Shown one piece after another: positions 25,902-34,011 of a DNA stretch of 64,000 nt (positions within the stretch are counted from its first letter, which is position 1; every line of letters begins with the position of its first letter). Source of the stretch: Nitrospirota bacterium. GTDB lineage: Bacteria > Nitrospirota > Nitrospiria > Nitrospirales > Nitrospiraceae. The notes beneath the pieces were generated by a model, which was given only the letters and a program-made list of their open reading frames with translations, did not search any database and was not told the origin of the DNA. The position numbers and the translations under genes are program-made. The stretch lies in the NCBI GenBank assembly GCA_016219645.1, contig JACRLR010000019.1, positions 1 to 64,000 on the forward strand, in the 5' to 3' direction.

Positions 25902-25995
25902 GGGGGTGGCTGGGATGATTCCAACTGCGCGCGTCGGACGAGCACATTCTTATCGTGCGCGTTCCGCGAGCAAAGGGATCGTCGCAGCTACCCCC
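25902..25995 (+). repeat. Hairpin element copy 1
   Basis: Arms 25902-25922 and 25975-25995 pair over 21 bases with one mismatch and three G-T wobbles. The core carries the family motifs TGCGCGCGTC, GCAC...GTGC apical stem and CGCGAGCA. It ends five bases before the stop of the DUF4177 gene. The strand given is the one on which wobble pairs form. Confidence 0.85.
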
Positions 25996-26000
25996 TTCTC

Positions 26001-26258
26001 TCACTTCTTAAAGATCAACCTCGGCTCCGTCATATCCCCCATCGAGACCGCCACCAACTCCCACCCGCTTGCCCCAAACTCATTCAGCTTGGTTTGCATA
26101 TTCTGAGTGTCGGGAAGCACCTCGATGATTTTGTACTGAAACCGTTTCGGCTCTTGCGCCTTCGCTGCAAACGGCTGTCCCATGAGAAGCAGGAGTCCCA
26201 ACGCACCAAGACAAACGCCCGTAATCACCCAAGCGGCTGAGAGACGCACGGTCTGCAT
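26001..26258 (-). CDS. Exported DUF4177-domain protein
   Basis: 85 residues with an N-terminal signal peptide or anchor (about 1-34, ending AKA) and a short DUF4177 module, recognisable by FQYKIIEVLPD and LNEFGASGWELVAVS. The function of the family is unknown. ATG 26258 follows a GAGGTG box by four bases. The gene is bracketed by two hairpin elements in the same orientation (25902-25995 and 26348-26445), the first only five bases past its stop. Confidence 0.75.
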   Translation of the reverse strand: MQTVRLSAAWVITGVCLGALGLLLLMGQPFAAKAQEPKRFQYKIIEVLPDTQNMQTKLNEFGASGWELVAVSMGDMTEPRLIFKK

Positions 26259-26347
26259 AGGTCACCTCATATGATGTGGCTGTTATTCATAACTTCGGGG
26301 ACGGGTGCTGAATAAATGCTCCCTCCGAGCTTGCTCGTTCTCTCTCA

Positions 26348-26445
26348 GGGATGGGGGCTGATTGATCTTCTACTGCGCGCGTCCAACGAGGGCCTTCTCA
26401 GGCCGCGCGTTGCGCGAGCACAGAAGATCGTCAGCCTCCATCCCC
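26348..26445 (+). repeat. Hairpin element copy 2
   Basis: Arms 26348-26371 and 26422-26445 pair over about 23 bases. Inner stem CAAC/GTTG and apical stem GGCC/GGCC (on the canonical strand) replace GAAC/GTTC and GCAC/GTGC of the other copies, keeping pairing. It ends about eight bases before the polA stop codon on the facing side. Confidence 0.85.
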
Positions 26446-26452
26446 TCCTCCA

Positions 26453-29098
26453 CTACGGATGCGCCACTCGCCAATTATGTCCGGTACCCAAATCCACTTT
26501 CAGCGGTACCGACAATCCCAGCTTCTCCCCCGTCGCTTCCATTACCGTCTTCACGAGGCGCTTTGCCTCTTCCAATTCCTTCTCCGGCACTTCGAAGATC
26601 AACTCGTCGTGGACTTGAAGAATCATCTTCGTGTGCGGCAGCTCATGATGGAGGGCATTGTTCACGTCGATCATCGCCACCTTGATGAGATCTGCGGCTG
26701 AGCCCTGAATCGGGCTATTCACGGCGATTCGTTCGCCGAATCCACGCTGGACTGGATCCCCGCTCTGCAACTCGGGGATCGGGCGCCGCCGACCGAGGAT
26801 TGTCGTCGTGTAGCCTTTCGTTTTGCCCTCTTCGATATTCCGGTCCATCAGCGCGCGCACCGCCGAAAACTTTTCGAAGAACGTCTCGATGTATTTCTTC
26901 GCGTCCGCCTGTGACACCCCGATATTCGAGGCCAGACCGAAGGGGCTGATGCCATAGACAATGCCGAAGACGACCGTCTTGGCCACGCGTCGCATGTCTC
27001 TCGTGATTTGACTGGAGGGCAGGCTGAAAATCTCCATGGCCGTCGCCATGTGGATATCCTCTCCCTTCGCAAACACGGCAAGCAAACGGGGATCTCGCGA
27101 CAGATGCGCGAGGATGCGCGGCTCGATTTGGCTGTAGTCGGCGCAGAGCAGCGTGTGGCCGGCCGGTGCGATAAAGGCTTCTCTGATTCGTAATCCGTAA
27201 TCGCCCTTCACCGGGATATTTTGCAAATTCGGCTCGGTGGAGGAGAGTCGTCCGGTCGCCGCGACGGTTTGATTGAGTGATGTATGGAGCCGTTTGGTTT
27301 CCGGGTTGACCAATTCTGGTAGCGCATCCACGTAGGTGGACTTGAGTTTGCTGAGACTCCGATAGTTCACAATCTGCGCCGGCAATTCATGTTGTGTCGC
27401 GAGCTGTGTCAGTGTGTCTTCATCGGTTGAGTAGCCGGTTTTGGTTTTCCTGATCGGCTTGAGCCCCAACTTCTCGAAGAGCACCGTAGCCAGCTGCTTC
27501 GGGGAATTGATGTTGAATGCGCCGCCGGCCAATCCTTCGATCGTCTCGATCATTTTGTCGAGATCCCGTTCCAATTCTTTGCTGAGCCGCCGCAGGCCTT
27601 CGACATCCAGTAAGAAGCCGTTCCGCTCGATCTCGGCCAGCACCGGCACCAGTGGCATTTCCACCTCGGTGAAGAGGGAGAGGCTCCCCTGTGCCGAGAG
27701 TCGTTCCATGACGGGCTGGGCGAGTTTGGCCAGCACAGACGCGGACTCCGCTGCCTCCTCTCGTGACCCTGTGTCCTCCTCGAACAGGGATTGCGGGGCT
27801 GCGTTCTCTTTATGACCTGGCCCAAGCCGGTGGTCCAGCATTTCGAACGCGATGGTCTCAAGTTGGTGATCTCGGCGGTTGGGATTGAGCAGATAGTCCG
27901 CAACCATGGTATCCAGATAGGGGCCGGCAAGGGTGAGCCCCATGCGGTGGAACACCAGCAGCGTTGCCTTCAAGTCATGAACAACCTTCGTTCTCGTGGG
28001 GTCGTGCAGCAAGGCTGTGATGGGCCTCATGTAGGTTCGGACGTCGAGAGGAATGAACGCAGTCCTGTCCCCGGTCGACAGGGCCATTCCCAGCACATTC
28101 GACCCGGCGGAGAGTAGACAGTGCAGTCCGAGGGCACTTCCCTTCGGCAATCCCTCCACAAATTTCTGTGCGGACGGTTCATCCTGAATCAGCGCGGTCT
28201 GTATTTCTTGTGTCTTGGTTGGGTGAAACGCCGGCTGAAAGGATTTGAGGAGCGAGGTGAACCCCAGTTCGCGCAACAGATCGGTGAGCTGGTCCTGATG
28301 TGGGGGCTTGATGTGATAGGTCGTGGGATCGAAGGTGACGGGACTATCCAACTGGATGGTCGCCAGGCGTCGGCTGAGGCGGGCATTGTCCGCCTGTTCG
28401 ATCAACAGGGTTTTGATCCGAGGCGGCGTAACTTCCTCTACACGATGCAAGAGTTCCTCTATCGTGCCGAATTGGGCGATCAGCTTCATCGCCGTCTTCT
28501 CACCGATGCCCTTCACCCCGGGAATATTGTCCGTTGCATCGCCCATGAGACCCATAATTTCCACGACGCGCGCCGGCTCCACGCCGAAACGTTCTCGGCA
28601 TTCCGTTTCGCCTAACCATTTGTCCTTTACCGGATCATAGATGCGCACATGGGGGGTCAGGAGTTGGAACATGTCCTTGTCGCCGGTGACGATGATGACG
28701 TCGAAGCCTGCCAGTTCGGCTTGGTGCGCGAGTGAGCCGATCAGATCATCCGCCTCATATCCGGCTTGCCGGACCGAGGGGATGTTGAGGGCATCCACTA
28801 CGCGATGGATGTAGGGAATCTGGGCACTCATGCCTTCCGGCATCGGCGGCCTCTGGGCCTTGTAGGCCTTGAACTCAGCATGGCGCAACGTCGGCCCCTT
28901 TTCATCAAACGCCACGACAAGGCCGTCAGGCTTCCGTTCGCGAAGAATTTTCAGCAACATCGTGGTGAAACCGAGGATGGCGTTGGTCTGGAGGCCTTGG
29001 GAATTATTCAGGGCCGGCAGGGCAAAGAAGGCACGATAGATATAGGCGCTCCCGTCGATCAGGTAGAGCGTCTTGCGGCTGGGCTCTGTGCTCGGCAT
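26453..29098 (-). CDS. polA: DNA polymerase I, proofreading site degenerate
   Basis: 881 residues. The 5'-3' exonuclease (1-290) is intact with LYLIDGSAYIYRAFFA, GYEADD and TGDKDMFQL. The 3'-5' exonuclease-like region (about 300-480) reads ALGLHCLLS where the Exo I motif should supply Asp-x-Glu, so proofreading is predicted to be lost. The polymerase domain has motif A DYSQIEPRILAHLS (Pro for the usual Leu), motif B RRVAKTVVFGIVYG and motif C QVHDELIFE. It repairs DNA and removes Okazaki primers. Start ATG 29098; upstream lies a MITE, so the promoter must be within or beyond that element. Confidence 0.95.
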   Translation of the reverse strand: MPSTEPSRKTLYLIDGSAYIYRAFFALPALNNSQGLQTNAILGFTTMLLKILRERKPDGLVVAFDEKGPTLRHAEFKAYKAQRPPMPEGMSAQIPYIHRVVDALNIPSVRQAGYEADDLIGSLAHQAELAGFDVIIVTGDKDMFQLLTPHVRIYDPVKDKWLGETECRERFGVEPARVVEIMGLMGDATDNIPGVKGIGEKTAMKLIAQFGTIEELLHRVEEVTPPRIKTLLIEQADNARLSRRLATIQLDSPVTFDPTTYHIKPPHQDQLTDLLRELGFTSLLKSFQPAFHPTKTQEIQTALIQDEPSAQKFVEGLPKGSALGLHCLLSAGSNVLGMALSTGDRTAFIPLDVRTYMRPITALLHDPTRTKVVHDLKATLLVFHRMGLTLAGPYLDTMVADYLLNPNRRDHQLETIAFEMLDHRLGPGHKENAAPQSLFEEDTGSREEAAESASVLAKLAQPVMERLSAQGSLSLFTEVEMPLVPVLAEIERNGFLLDVEGLRRLSKELERDLDKMIETIEGLAGGAFNINSPKQLATVLFEKLGLKPIRKTKTGYSTDEDTLTQLATQHELPAQIVNYRSLSKLKSTYVDALPELVNPETKRLHTSLNQTVAATGRLSSTEPNLQNIPVKGDYGLRIREAFIAPAGHTLLCADYSQIEPRILAHLSRDPRLLAVFAKGEDIHMATAMEIFSLPSSQITRDMRRVAKTVVFGIVYGISPFGLASNIGVSQADAKKYIETFFEKFSAVRALMDRNIEEGKTKGYTTTILGRRRPIPELQSGDPVQRGFGERIAVNSPIQGSAADLIKVAMIDVNNALHHELPHTKMILQVHDELIFEVPEKELEEAKRLVKTVMEATGEKLGLSVPLKVDLGTGHNWRVAHP

Positions 29099-29107
29099 GA
29101 TGCGGCC

Positions 29108-29346
29108 TAGCAGGCTGCGGAAAAAATCGGTTTATTCATAAACCACCACGGGAATCTTCCAGATGGCACAGATTTCAAAACAGCCGCGGGATGCTCAAAA
29201 AGGCCGTCCAGCAAGGCCGCAGCGAGCGAAGAGGCGAGGGCGTACCCTTGCGGTACGTTGAGCCTCTGAGCGATGCGACCTGCCTGCGCGAAGCGCTTCG
29301 GCGGAGGCAGGGAACGCCGCTGGCGGACTTTTTCAGCATCCTGCTA
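29108..29346. mobile_element. MITE family B, composite copy between polA and a membrane-protein gene
   Basis: Ends TAGCAGGCTGCGGAAAAA (29108-29125) and the complement of TAGCAGGATGCTGAAAAA (29329-29346) form imperfect 18 bp inverted repeats. A second internal left-type end (GGATGCTCAAAAAGGCCG) begins near 29184, so the unit may be a 163 bp copy next to a solo end. The interior carries GTACCCTTGCGGTACGTTGAGCC, broken here as GTAC, seven bases, GTACGTTGAGCC. The right-hand TAG is the stop of the neighbouring gene. Confidence 0.8.
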
Positions 29347-29775
29347 AGGGCCGGGGGCCAGGGTCAAGGGCGGCTTGCCAAATTTCTGGCGCATGGAATT
29401 AATAACGCCCAGCACAGTCGGTTGCCCGACCATTCTGGCCTCCAGTGCACGCTTTTGTGGGAAATCCATGAGCGAGATCCCGATCAGCATTGTCAGCACG
29501 CCCTGGCCCGGCAAAAAGAGCATGGCGAAGCCGGCCAACAGGAACACGACTCCGACAACGTTCTTGACGACCAGCCCCAACAGGCGCAACGCTGGATGAT
29601 GGTCTTTCATCCAATGGCGAGGAATGCGCGTGTCAAAATAGTCGGCCGGCAAACGCACCAAAATCATCGGGATAGCGATCAGGGACGCGACAAAACCGAT
29701 AGCTGAAGCCACCGTGAGACCGATGAGCACATCGACTGGAATCCATTCCTGGAATGTTGCAAGTAGGCTATCCAT
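29344..29775 (-). CDS. Small membrane protein, PGPGW-like
   Basis: 143 residues with three or four membrane segments. The stretch VVFLLAGFAMLFLPGQG followed by LTMLIGISLMDFP resembles the PGPGW family of small transmembrane proteins, whose function is unknown. The stop codon TAG is exactly the terminal trinucleotide of the adjacent MITE, so the C-terminal end (GKPPLTLAPGP) may have been changed by insertion. It precedes polA on the same strand but is separated from it by the element. ATG 29775 starts it. Confidence 0.65.
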   Translation of the reverse strand: MDSLLATFQEWIPVDVLIGLTVASAIGFVASLIAIPMILVRLPADYFDTRIPRHWMKDHHPALRLLGLVVKNVVGVVFLLAGFAMLFLPGQGVLTMLIGISLMDFPQKRALEARMVGQPTVLGVINSMRQKFGKPPLTLAPGP

Positions 29776-29841
29776 TTAGACGAGGCATCCTAGCATGTGA
29801 CCTGGGACCACTCAAGGCGACGAGCGAGCAGCAACGACGGT

Positions 29842-29870
29842 TTACGGTTGATTTCTCAACCGGCTATAAT
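29842..29870 (+). promoter_or_regulatory. Promoter with perfect -10 placed for a leaderless transcript
   Basis: TTACGG (29842-29847) and TATAAT (29865-29870) are 17 bases apart. Transcription would start about seven bases after the -10 box, which is the A of the ATG at 29877. Confidence 0.55.
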
Positions 29871-29876
29871 CTTTGC

Positions 29877-30233
29877 ATGATCTCGAATCGTTTCCTCCAG
29901 ACATTCCGGATCAGCCTGTTACTTGGGGTCGCGGTCTCTGGGGTGGGATTGCTTACGAATCCTGTTTCTGTCTGGGCATCGGAAGAGCTTCATGTCGAGA
30001 TCACGAAGAAAGGCCTGGGCAAGGAAGTCGTGATTACCCAGGGGGCACGCGAGTGGTTTATGCTGATCGAGGTGACGCAGGAGAATTCCATAGTCCTGCG
30101 GCAGGAAAAAGAGCATGACAAATACCTTGTGGACGAAAGTGAGACACATGACCGGCCCATGACCACGGGGGAAGTCGATGCGGCCCTTGCTGATTATGTG
30201 AATAGTGTCAAGGCGCGCGCCACAATGAAATAG
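29877..30233 (+). CDS. Small exported protein of unknown function
   Basis: 118 residues with a signal peptide (about 1-38, ending VWA) and a mature acidic region of 80 residues with GREV-like beta-strands and a helical end. I do not recognise the family. ATG 29877 is the start because it gives a proper signal peptide. There is no ribosome-binding site before it; instead a perfect TATAAT ends six bases upstream, so translation is probably leaderless. It is a single-gene unit flanked by minus-strand genes. Confidence 0.6.
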   Translation: MISNRFLQTFRISLLLGVAVSGVGLLTNPVSVWASEELHVEITKKGLGKEVVITQGAREWFMLIEVTQENSIVLRQEKEHDKYLVDESETHDRPMTTGEVDAALADYVNSVKARATMK

Positions 30234-30303
30234 CCACTGCCGATGCTCCCGCTACCCCAAATTCGTCATCTTCGCCCAAGGAAAGTTGGCCAGATGGACT
30301 CGC

Positions 30304-30963
30304 TCATCGGGAGCGCGTCACCCCGACACGGTCACAGTGTTTCGCCAGTTTGCATCTGCTACAGAAGGGTGAGACGGGCTGGCATAGGTTCTGTCCATAG
30401 GGAACGAGCAAGTCGTTGAAGGTAATCCAATGGGGCCTCGGCAGTTTCCGGCGTAGGGCCTGTTCAGTTTCCTCCGGAGTCTTCGTCTTCACATAGCCCC
30501 AGCGGTTGCTGATCCGATGCACGTGGATATCCACGCAGATGCCGGGTTTGCCATAGCCGACCGTGACCACCAAATTCGCAGTTTTCCGACCGACTCCTGA
30601 CAGAGTCACCAGCTCTTCGATGGAATCGGGAACTGTTCCTCCATAGACGTCCAGAAGGCGACGGCAGATGGCATGAATGGACTTGGCTTTTGTCCGGTAG
30701 AATCCAACAGGATAGATGGCTCGTTCGATCTTCTTGAGTGGGAGGGTGAGCATGGAGGCAGGCTGATGTGCCAGCGCAAACAGCCTGGCACTGGCTTCAT
30801 GTGTCGTCTTGTCTTTTGTCCGGAGACTGAGGAGACAGGATATGAGGATGCGGAAGGGGTCTCGGTTCGACAGGCTTGCGACCACGCCGACGACTGGTTC
30901 TTCCCACTGGCGAATCTCGCGTTGAACGATTCGAAGCGCAGCAGTGATTTGATCCTGGCGCAT
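30304..30963 (-). CDS. nth: Endonuclease III-type DNA glycosylase/AP lyase
   Basis: 219 residues. The helix-hairpin-helix LVTLSGVGRKTANLVV carries the catalytic Lys, and VDIHVHRISNRWG the catalytic Asp. Four C-terminal cysteines spaced C-x6-C-x2-C-x5-C bind a 4Fe-4S cluster. It removes oxidised pyrimidines in base-excision repair. ATG 30963 is chosen; a longer frame to 31017 adds 18 residues without similarity. It follows rpsU on the same strand with about 70 bases between. Confidence 0.92.
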   Translation of the reverse strand: MRQDQITAALRIVQREIRQWEEPVVGVVASLSNRDPFRILISCLLSLRTKDKTTHEASARLFALAHQPASMLTLPLKKIERAIYPVGFYRTKAKSIHAICRRLLDVYGGTVPDSIEELVTLSGVGRKTANLVVTVGYGKPGICVDIHVHRISNRWGYVKTKTPEETEQALRRKLPRPHWITFNDLLVPYGQNLCQPVSPFCSRCKLAKHCDRVGVTRSR

Positions 30964-31032
30964 GGACGAGGCAAGAATGTAAAGGCCTTGAGAGGGATGT
31001 GTCAACCGAACGGGCAAGCCGCGGGGAAATGT

Positions 31033-31227
31033 TTATTCCGGTTTACGCTTCGACAACCACTTTTGACGCCGCCGCTGCGCTTCGCGCTGCTTGGCTTTCT
31101 TTCGGACACTCGGCTTCTCGTAAAACCGTCTGCGCTTCAGTTCGCGGAAGAGCCCTTCCCCCGCGAGTTTCTTTTTGGCAACCTTGAGGGCTTTTTCAAC
31201 GTTATTATTGAAGACTTTGATTTCCAT
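31033..31227 (-). CDS. rpsU: 30S ribosomal protein S21
   Basis: 64 residues, strongly basic, beginning MEIKVFNNNVEKALKVAKKK with the RRRFYEKPSVRKKAKQREA core of bS21. A GGGAAG box precedes ATG 31227. The ATG and the first 30 codons lie inside the 3' end of the ftcD reading frame in another phase, so translation of rpsU may be coupled to, or hindered by, ribosomes finishing ftcD. Confidence 0.93.
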   Translation of the reverse strand: MEIKVFNNNVEKALKVAKKKLAGEGLFRELKRRRFYEKPSVRKKAKQREAQRRRQKWLSKRKPE

Positions 31228-32828
31228 TCTTCCCGTTTGTCTACTTTCCCAGGCAATGCCTGTACAGGTTTTTTTCTTGAGTCGGCCTGGCCTCGACCAG
31301 GGGGCGCAGTGTAACATAGCCCCCTGAGTTCCTCAAGGCGGATCGTCAGCTGCTCAATCCGATCGAAGAGCGATGATTTAAGCAATGGATTATATTGAAG
31401 TTTTATGTTTTCAGCGACCGTGTGACGTCCCGCATCTGCTGCAGCGAGTGCCAGGAGCATTCCAACGGTCAAATCCGACCTGACGCGTGGTTTTACCCCA
31501 GCCGAGCAGGCATGAAGAATAGCGCCGGCCTCTGTCGCCTGTTCGGCGATTTCAAGCGGAATTTCGGTTGCCAGATGTAATGCAGATGACAAGAGAGCAG
31601 GACGGGCCCTGTCTGTTTTTGGGAGTTTCGTTGCCTGGATAAATCGGCGGTAGGCATCGCCATCTGCTTGCATGAGATCGCGAAGCCTTCGGCTACTCTC
31701 ACTCAGCCGATACTCCACCCTCTTTTGCCGGCTGAGCCGCGCTCCCATGATTCCCAACGAAGCCGCGAGAGCGCCCACCAAAGCCGCGACTGTGCCACCG
31801 GCTGGAGTCGGGGTGGCTGCGCCCACTGAGTCCAGAAAGTCTGCGAGGGATTGTGTCTGCAAATCAACAGGGTCTCCCTTATGAGAAGAGGCCTCTCGGG
31901 CCGGCTCACCGAATAGCCGCATCTCCAGTCTCGTTTCCAATACCTGTAATTCATCGAACTGTTCGAGCGCAAGGCCATGTGCAGCAGCTTGAAGCAGTGC
32001 CGCTTGTGGGACAAGGCCGATTACTTCGCTCCCAGCTACTGCCACGCCCTGTGCGGCTGCGCTGGTACGGACCGCTTCAAAGGCGACATGGATAGGGGTG
32101 ATGACATAATCGGTGAGATTGATGGCCACCTGAACCAACCGTCGGCTGGCTAACTCCACGCCGATTGCTTTGAGATGGGGCAGTCCTCCGTTCGATTGGC
32201 GAATGTCTTTCGCAATGGATCGAGCCAACCCCAGGTCGGTCGAGCGGAGATTCACGTTGAATGCGATCAAGGGAGCGCGCGCGCCGATGACGATGGCGCC
32301 GGCTGTCTTGTGGAGGTGGGGCGGGCCAAAATCCGGTGTCCAGTCAGGATCGGAGGCCATGCGGAAGGCGAGGCCTTGAAGCCCCCCTCGGCGGACCGAT
32401 TCGAGTGGGGCATGATCGCGGTGCAAGGCCGCTTGTTCGTAGAGGAAGACGGGGATCTCCAGCTCTGCCCCGACCTGCTTCCCCAATCGCCTTGCCAGAT
32501 GGATACAGTCCTGCATCGTTGCCCCGCGCAGTGGGACAAAGGGCACGACATCTGTCGCCCCCACCCGCGGATGGACACCTCTATGCTCTCGAAGATCGAT
32601 GAGATCGGTCGCCACGCGAATCGCGCGAAAAGCGGCTTCAGCGACGGCGTCCGGTTCACCGGCAAAGCTCAAGACTGAGCGATGGTGGTCTCGATCCATT
32701 GTCTGGTCCAACAGCCAGACCCCAGGAACAGATTCCACAGCACGTGCCAGCGCATGCACCGTTGTCTGGTTTCGTCCCTCGCTGAAATTCGGCACACATT
32801 CGACGATGCGATCCACGCCCCACCTCAT
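31137..32828 (-). CDS. ftcD: Glutamate formimidoyltransferase / formimidoyl-THF cyclodeaminase fusion
   Basis: 563 residues of the bifunctional FTCD type. The N-terminal formimidoyltransferase starts IVECVPNFSEGR and includes GVHPRVGATDVVPFVP (about 80-95); its second subdomain spans about 180-300. The cyclodeaminase domain (about 330-500) begins SLADFLDSVGAATPTPAGGTVAAL, broken here into SLADFLDSV and TPTPAGGTVAAL. It links one-carbon metabolism with histidine breakdown or formate-folate balance; no hut genes are nearby. The last 60 residues after the conserved end are basic, low in similarity and read 91 bases into rpsU, suggesting loss of the original stop. ATG 32828 or GTG 32831 starts it. 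Confidence 0.88.
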   Translation of the reverse strand: MRWGVDRIVECVPNFSEGRNQTTVHALARAVESVPGVWLLDQTMDRDHHRSVLSFAGEPDAVAEAAFRAIRVATDLIDLREHRGVHPRVGATDVVPFVPLRGATMQDCIHLARRLGKQVGAELEIPVFLYEQAALHRDHAPLESVRRGGLQGLAFRMASDPDWTPDFGPPHLHKTAGAIVIGARAPLIAFNVNLRSTDLGLARSIAKDIRQSNGGLPHLKAIGVELASRRLVQVAINLTDYVITPIHVAFEAVRTSAAAQGVAVAGSEVIGLVPQAALLQAAAHGLALEQFDELQVLETRLEMRLFGEPAREASSHKGDPVDLQTQSLADFLDSVGAATPTPAGGTVAALVGALAASLGIMGARLSRQKRVEYRLSESSRRLRDLMQADGDAYRRFIQATKLPKTDRARPALLSSALHLATEIPLEIAEQATEAGAILHACSAGVKPRVRSDLTVGMLLALAAADAGRHTVAENIKLQYNPLLKSSLFDRIEQLTIRLEELRGLCYTAPPGRGQADSRKKPVQALPGKVDKREEWKSKSSIITLKKPSRLPKRNSRGKGSSAN

Positions 32829-32888
32829 CACATATCAACACAACGAAGCCGGAGGTCTGACCGTCAGCCCTCCGGCTTCTCTCTCCAC

Positions 32889-33103
32889 TAACAGGATGCT
32901 GAAAAAGACCGCCAGCGGCGTTCTCGCATCGTTCAAGCCCTCAACGTACGAGAGAGACTCTAAGAGATCAGAAGTACTGGAGGGGTCTTTCCGTTCGCCA
33001 AGATCCATGAAATGGGCAAACGGCTCCACGAAGTGCGGTGGGTACCTCCTCCGGGCTTTCACTCGCTGCGGCCTTGCTGAACGGCCTTTTTGAGCATCCT
33101 GGG
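32889..33103. mobile_element. MITE family B copy between ftcD and tusA-like gene
   Basis: Left end TAACAGGATGCTGAAAAAG and right end CTTTTTGAGCATCCTG (as read on the plus strand) are imperfect inverted repeats. The interior includes GCCAGCGGCGTTCTCGC near the left, CTCAACGTACGAGAG, and CTCGCTGCGGCCTTGCTG near the right, all shared with the other copies. No reading frame. The ftcD promoter must lie here or just after. Confidence 0.8.
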
Positions 33104-33165
33104 GCTATGTTGACATTGAGACTGTTTATGGAAGGTTCCAGCCTGTGAAAGCTCTGTCCGTACGG

Positions 33166-33411
33166 TTACTTTGTCTTTTTCACAAATGCTTTATAGACCG
33201 TTCCCGCTTTGGTCTGTTCTTCTTCGAGCCCGACCATCTGATGGCCGGTCGTGTCGCACCAGGCAGGCATGTCCTTCTTGATGCCCTCGTCGTCTGAGAC
33301 GACTTCAAGAACCTGGCCCAGCTTCAGTTCCTTGATCTTTTTCAAGGTCATAATAATCGGCATCGGGCAGAAGTAGCCAAGCGTATCGAGTTTCACGTCG
33401 GCATGCAGCAT
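33166..33411 (-). CDS. TusA/SirA-family sulfur carrier
   Basis: 81 residues with the CPMP motif (LGYFCPMPIIMTLKKI) whose Cys carries persulfide in TusA proteins. The domain is complete. TusA-like proteins pass sulfur to tRNA thiolation, molybdenum cofactor enzymes or sulfur oxidation. The DsrE-like gene directly upstream on the same strand supports a role in sulfur transfer. A T/G-rich repeat of about 70 bases separates the two genes. Confidence 0.85.
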   Translation of the reverse strand: MLHADVKLDTLGYFCPMPIIMTLKKIKELKLGQVLEVVSDDEGIKKDMPAWCDTTGHQMVGLEEEQTKAGTVYKAFVKKTK

Positions 33412-33419
33412 AGCGTCTC

Positions 33420-33495
33420 GTTTGTATGGTTTGTTTAGTTTCTTTGGTTATGAACCCACGCACCAAACAAACCGGATGAACTAAATAAACAAATT
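33420..33495. repeat. T/G-rich imperfect inverted repeat between tusA-like and dsrE-like genes
   Basis: TTTGTTTAGTTTCTTTGG-like units on the left and their complement (CCAAACAAACC, AACTAAATAAACAAA) on the right form a weak hairpin. It overlaps the last codons of the DsrE-like gene. Third member of the T/G-rich family. Confidence 0.4.
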
Positions 33496-34011
33496 CACAC
33501 TGCCTTGTTTGGCTTCTGCAAGATAGGTGGTCACCCCTGCGAACTGATCGATACCCTCAATGAGCGTATCCTTCGTGATCCCCATCAACCCCATGGTGGT
33601 CGTACAGGCAATGAAGTGAACACCGAGGCCCAGGGCTGTTTCCATCAGTTCCGGCACACCAGGCATCCGGTTTTGCCTCATGACCTGTTGCATCATCTTT
33701 GTGCCCAACCCCCAGAAGTGGAACCGCGAGAGAGGAAGGCTGTCCGCGCCTCCTTTATTGAGCAGGCCGAACAGTTGACGAAGCCAGTCCTTGGCTGAGC
33801 TGGTTGCTCCTTTCCGGCGGATGGCGTTGAGACCCCAGAAGGTGAAAAATACTGTGACCTGCATTCCCATGGCAGCAGCCCCGGTGGCAATGATGAACGC
33901 CGCCATCGCCCGGTCCATGTCGCCGCTTAGCAGCACGATCGTCACCTTCTCAGGCTTAGAAGCCTGGAGGTCTCCCAACGTGACTGCTGGATCCATCTGA
34001 GCAATTGTCAT
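33481..34011 (-). CDS. DsrE/DsrF-like family protein
   Basis: 176 residues of the DsrE/F/H-like fold (the 'peroxiredoxin-family' group of COG2210): VTIVLLSGDMDRAMAAFIIATGAAAMGMQVTVFFTFWG is the characteristic first half, given here as VTIVLLSGDMDRAM and AAAMGMQVTVFFTFWG. A Cys in HFIACTTTMGLMG occupies the position used in related sulfurtransferases. It is probably membrane-associated through its hydrophobic helices and works with the downstream TusA-like protein in persulfide handling. ATG 34011 starts it. Confidence 0.8.
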   Translation of the reverse strand: MTIAQMDPAVTLGDLQASKPEKVTIVLLSGDMDRAMAAFIIATGAAAMGMQVTVFFTFWGLNAIRRKGATSSAKDWLRQLFGLLNKGGADSLPLSRFHFWGLGTKMMQQVMRQNRMPGVPELMETALGLGVHFIACTTTMGLMGITKDTLIEGIDQFAGVTTYLAEAKQGSVNLFI

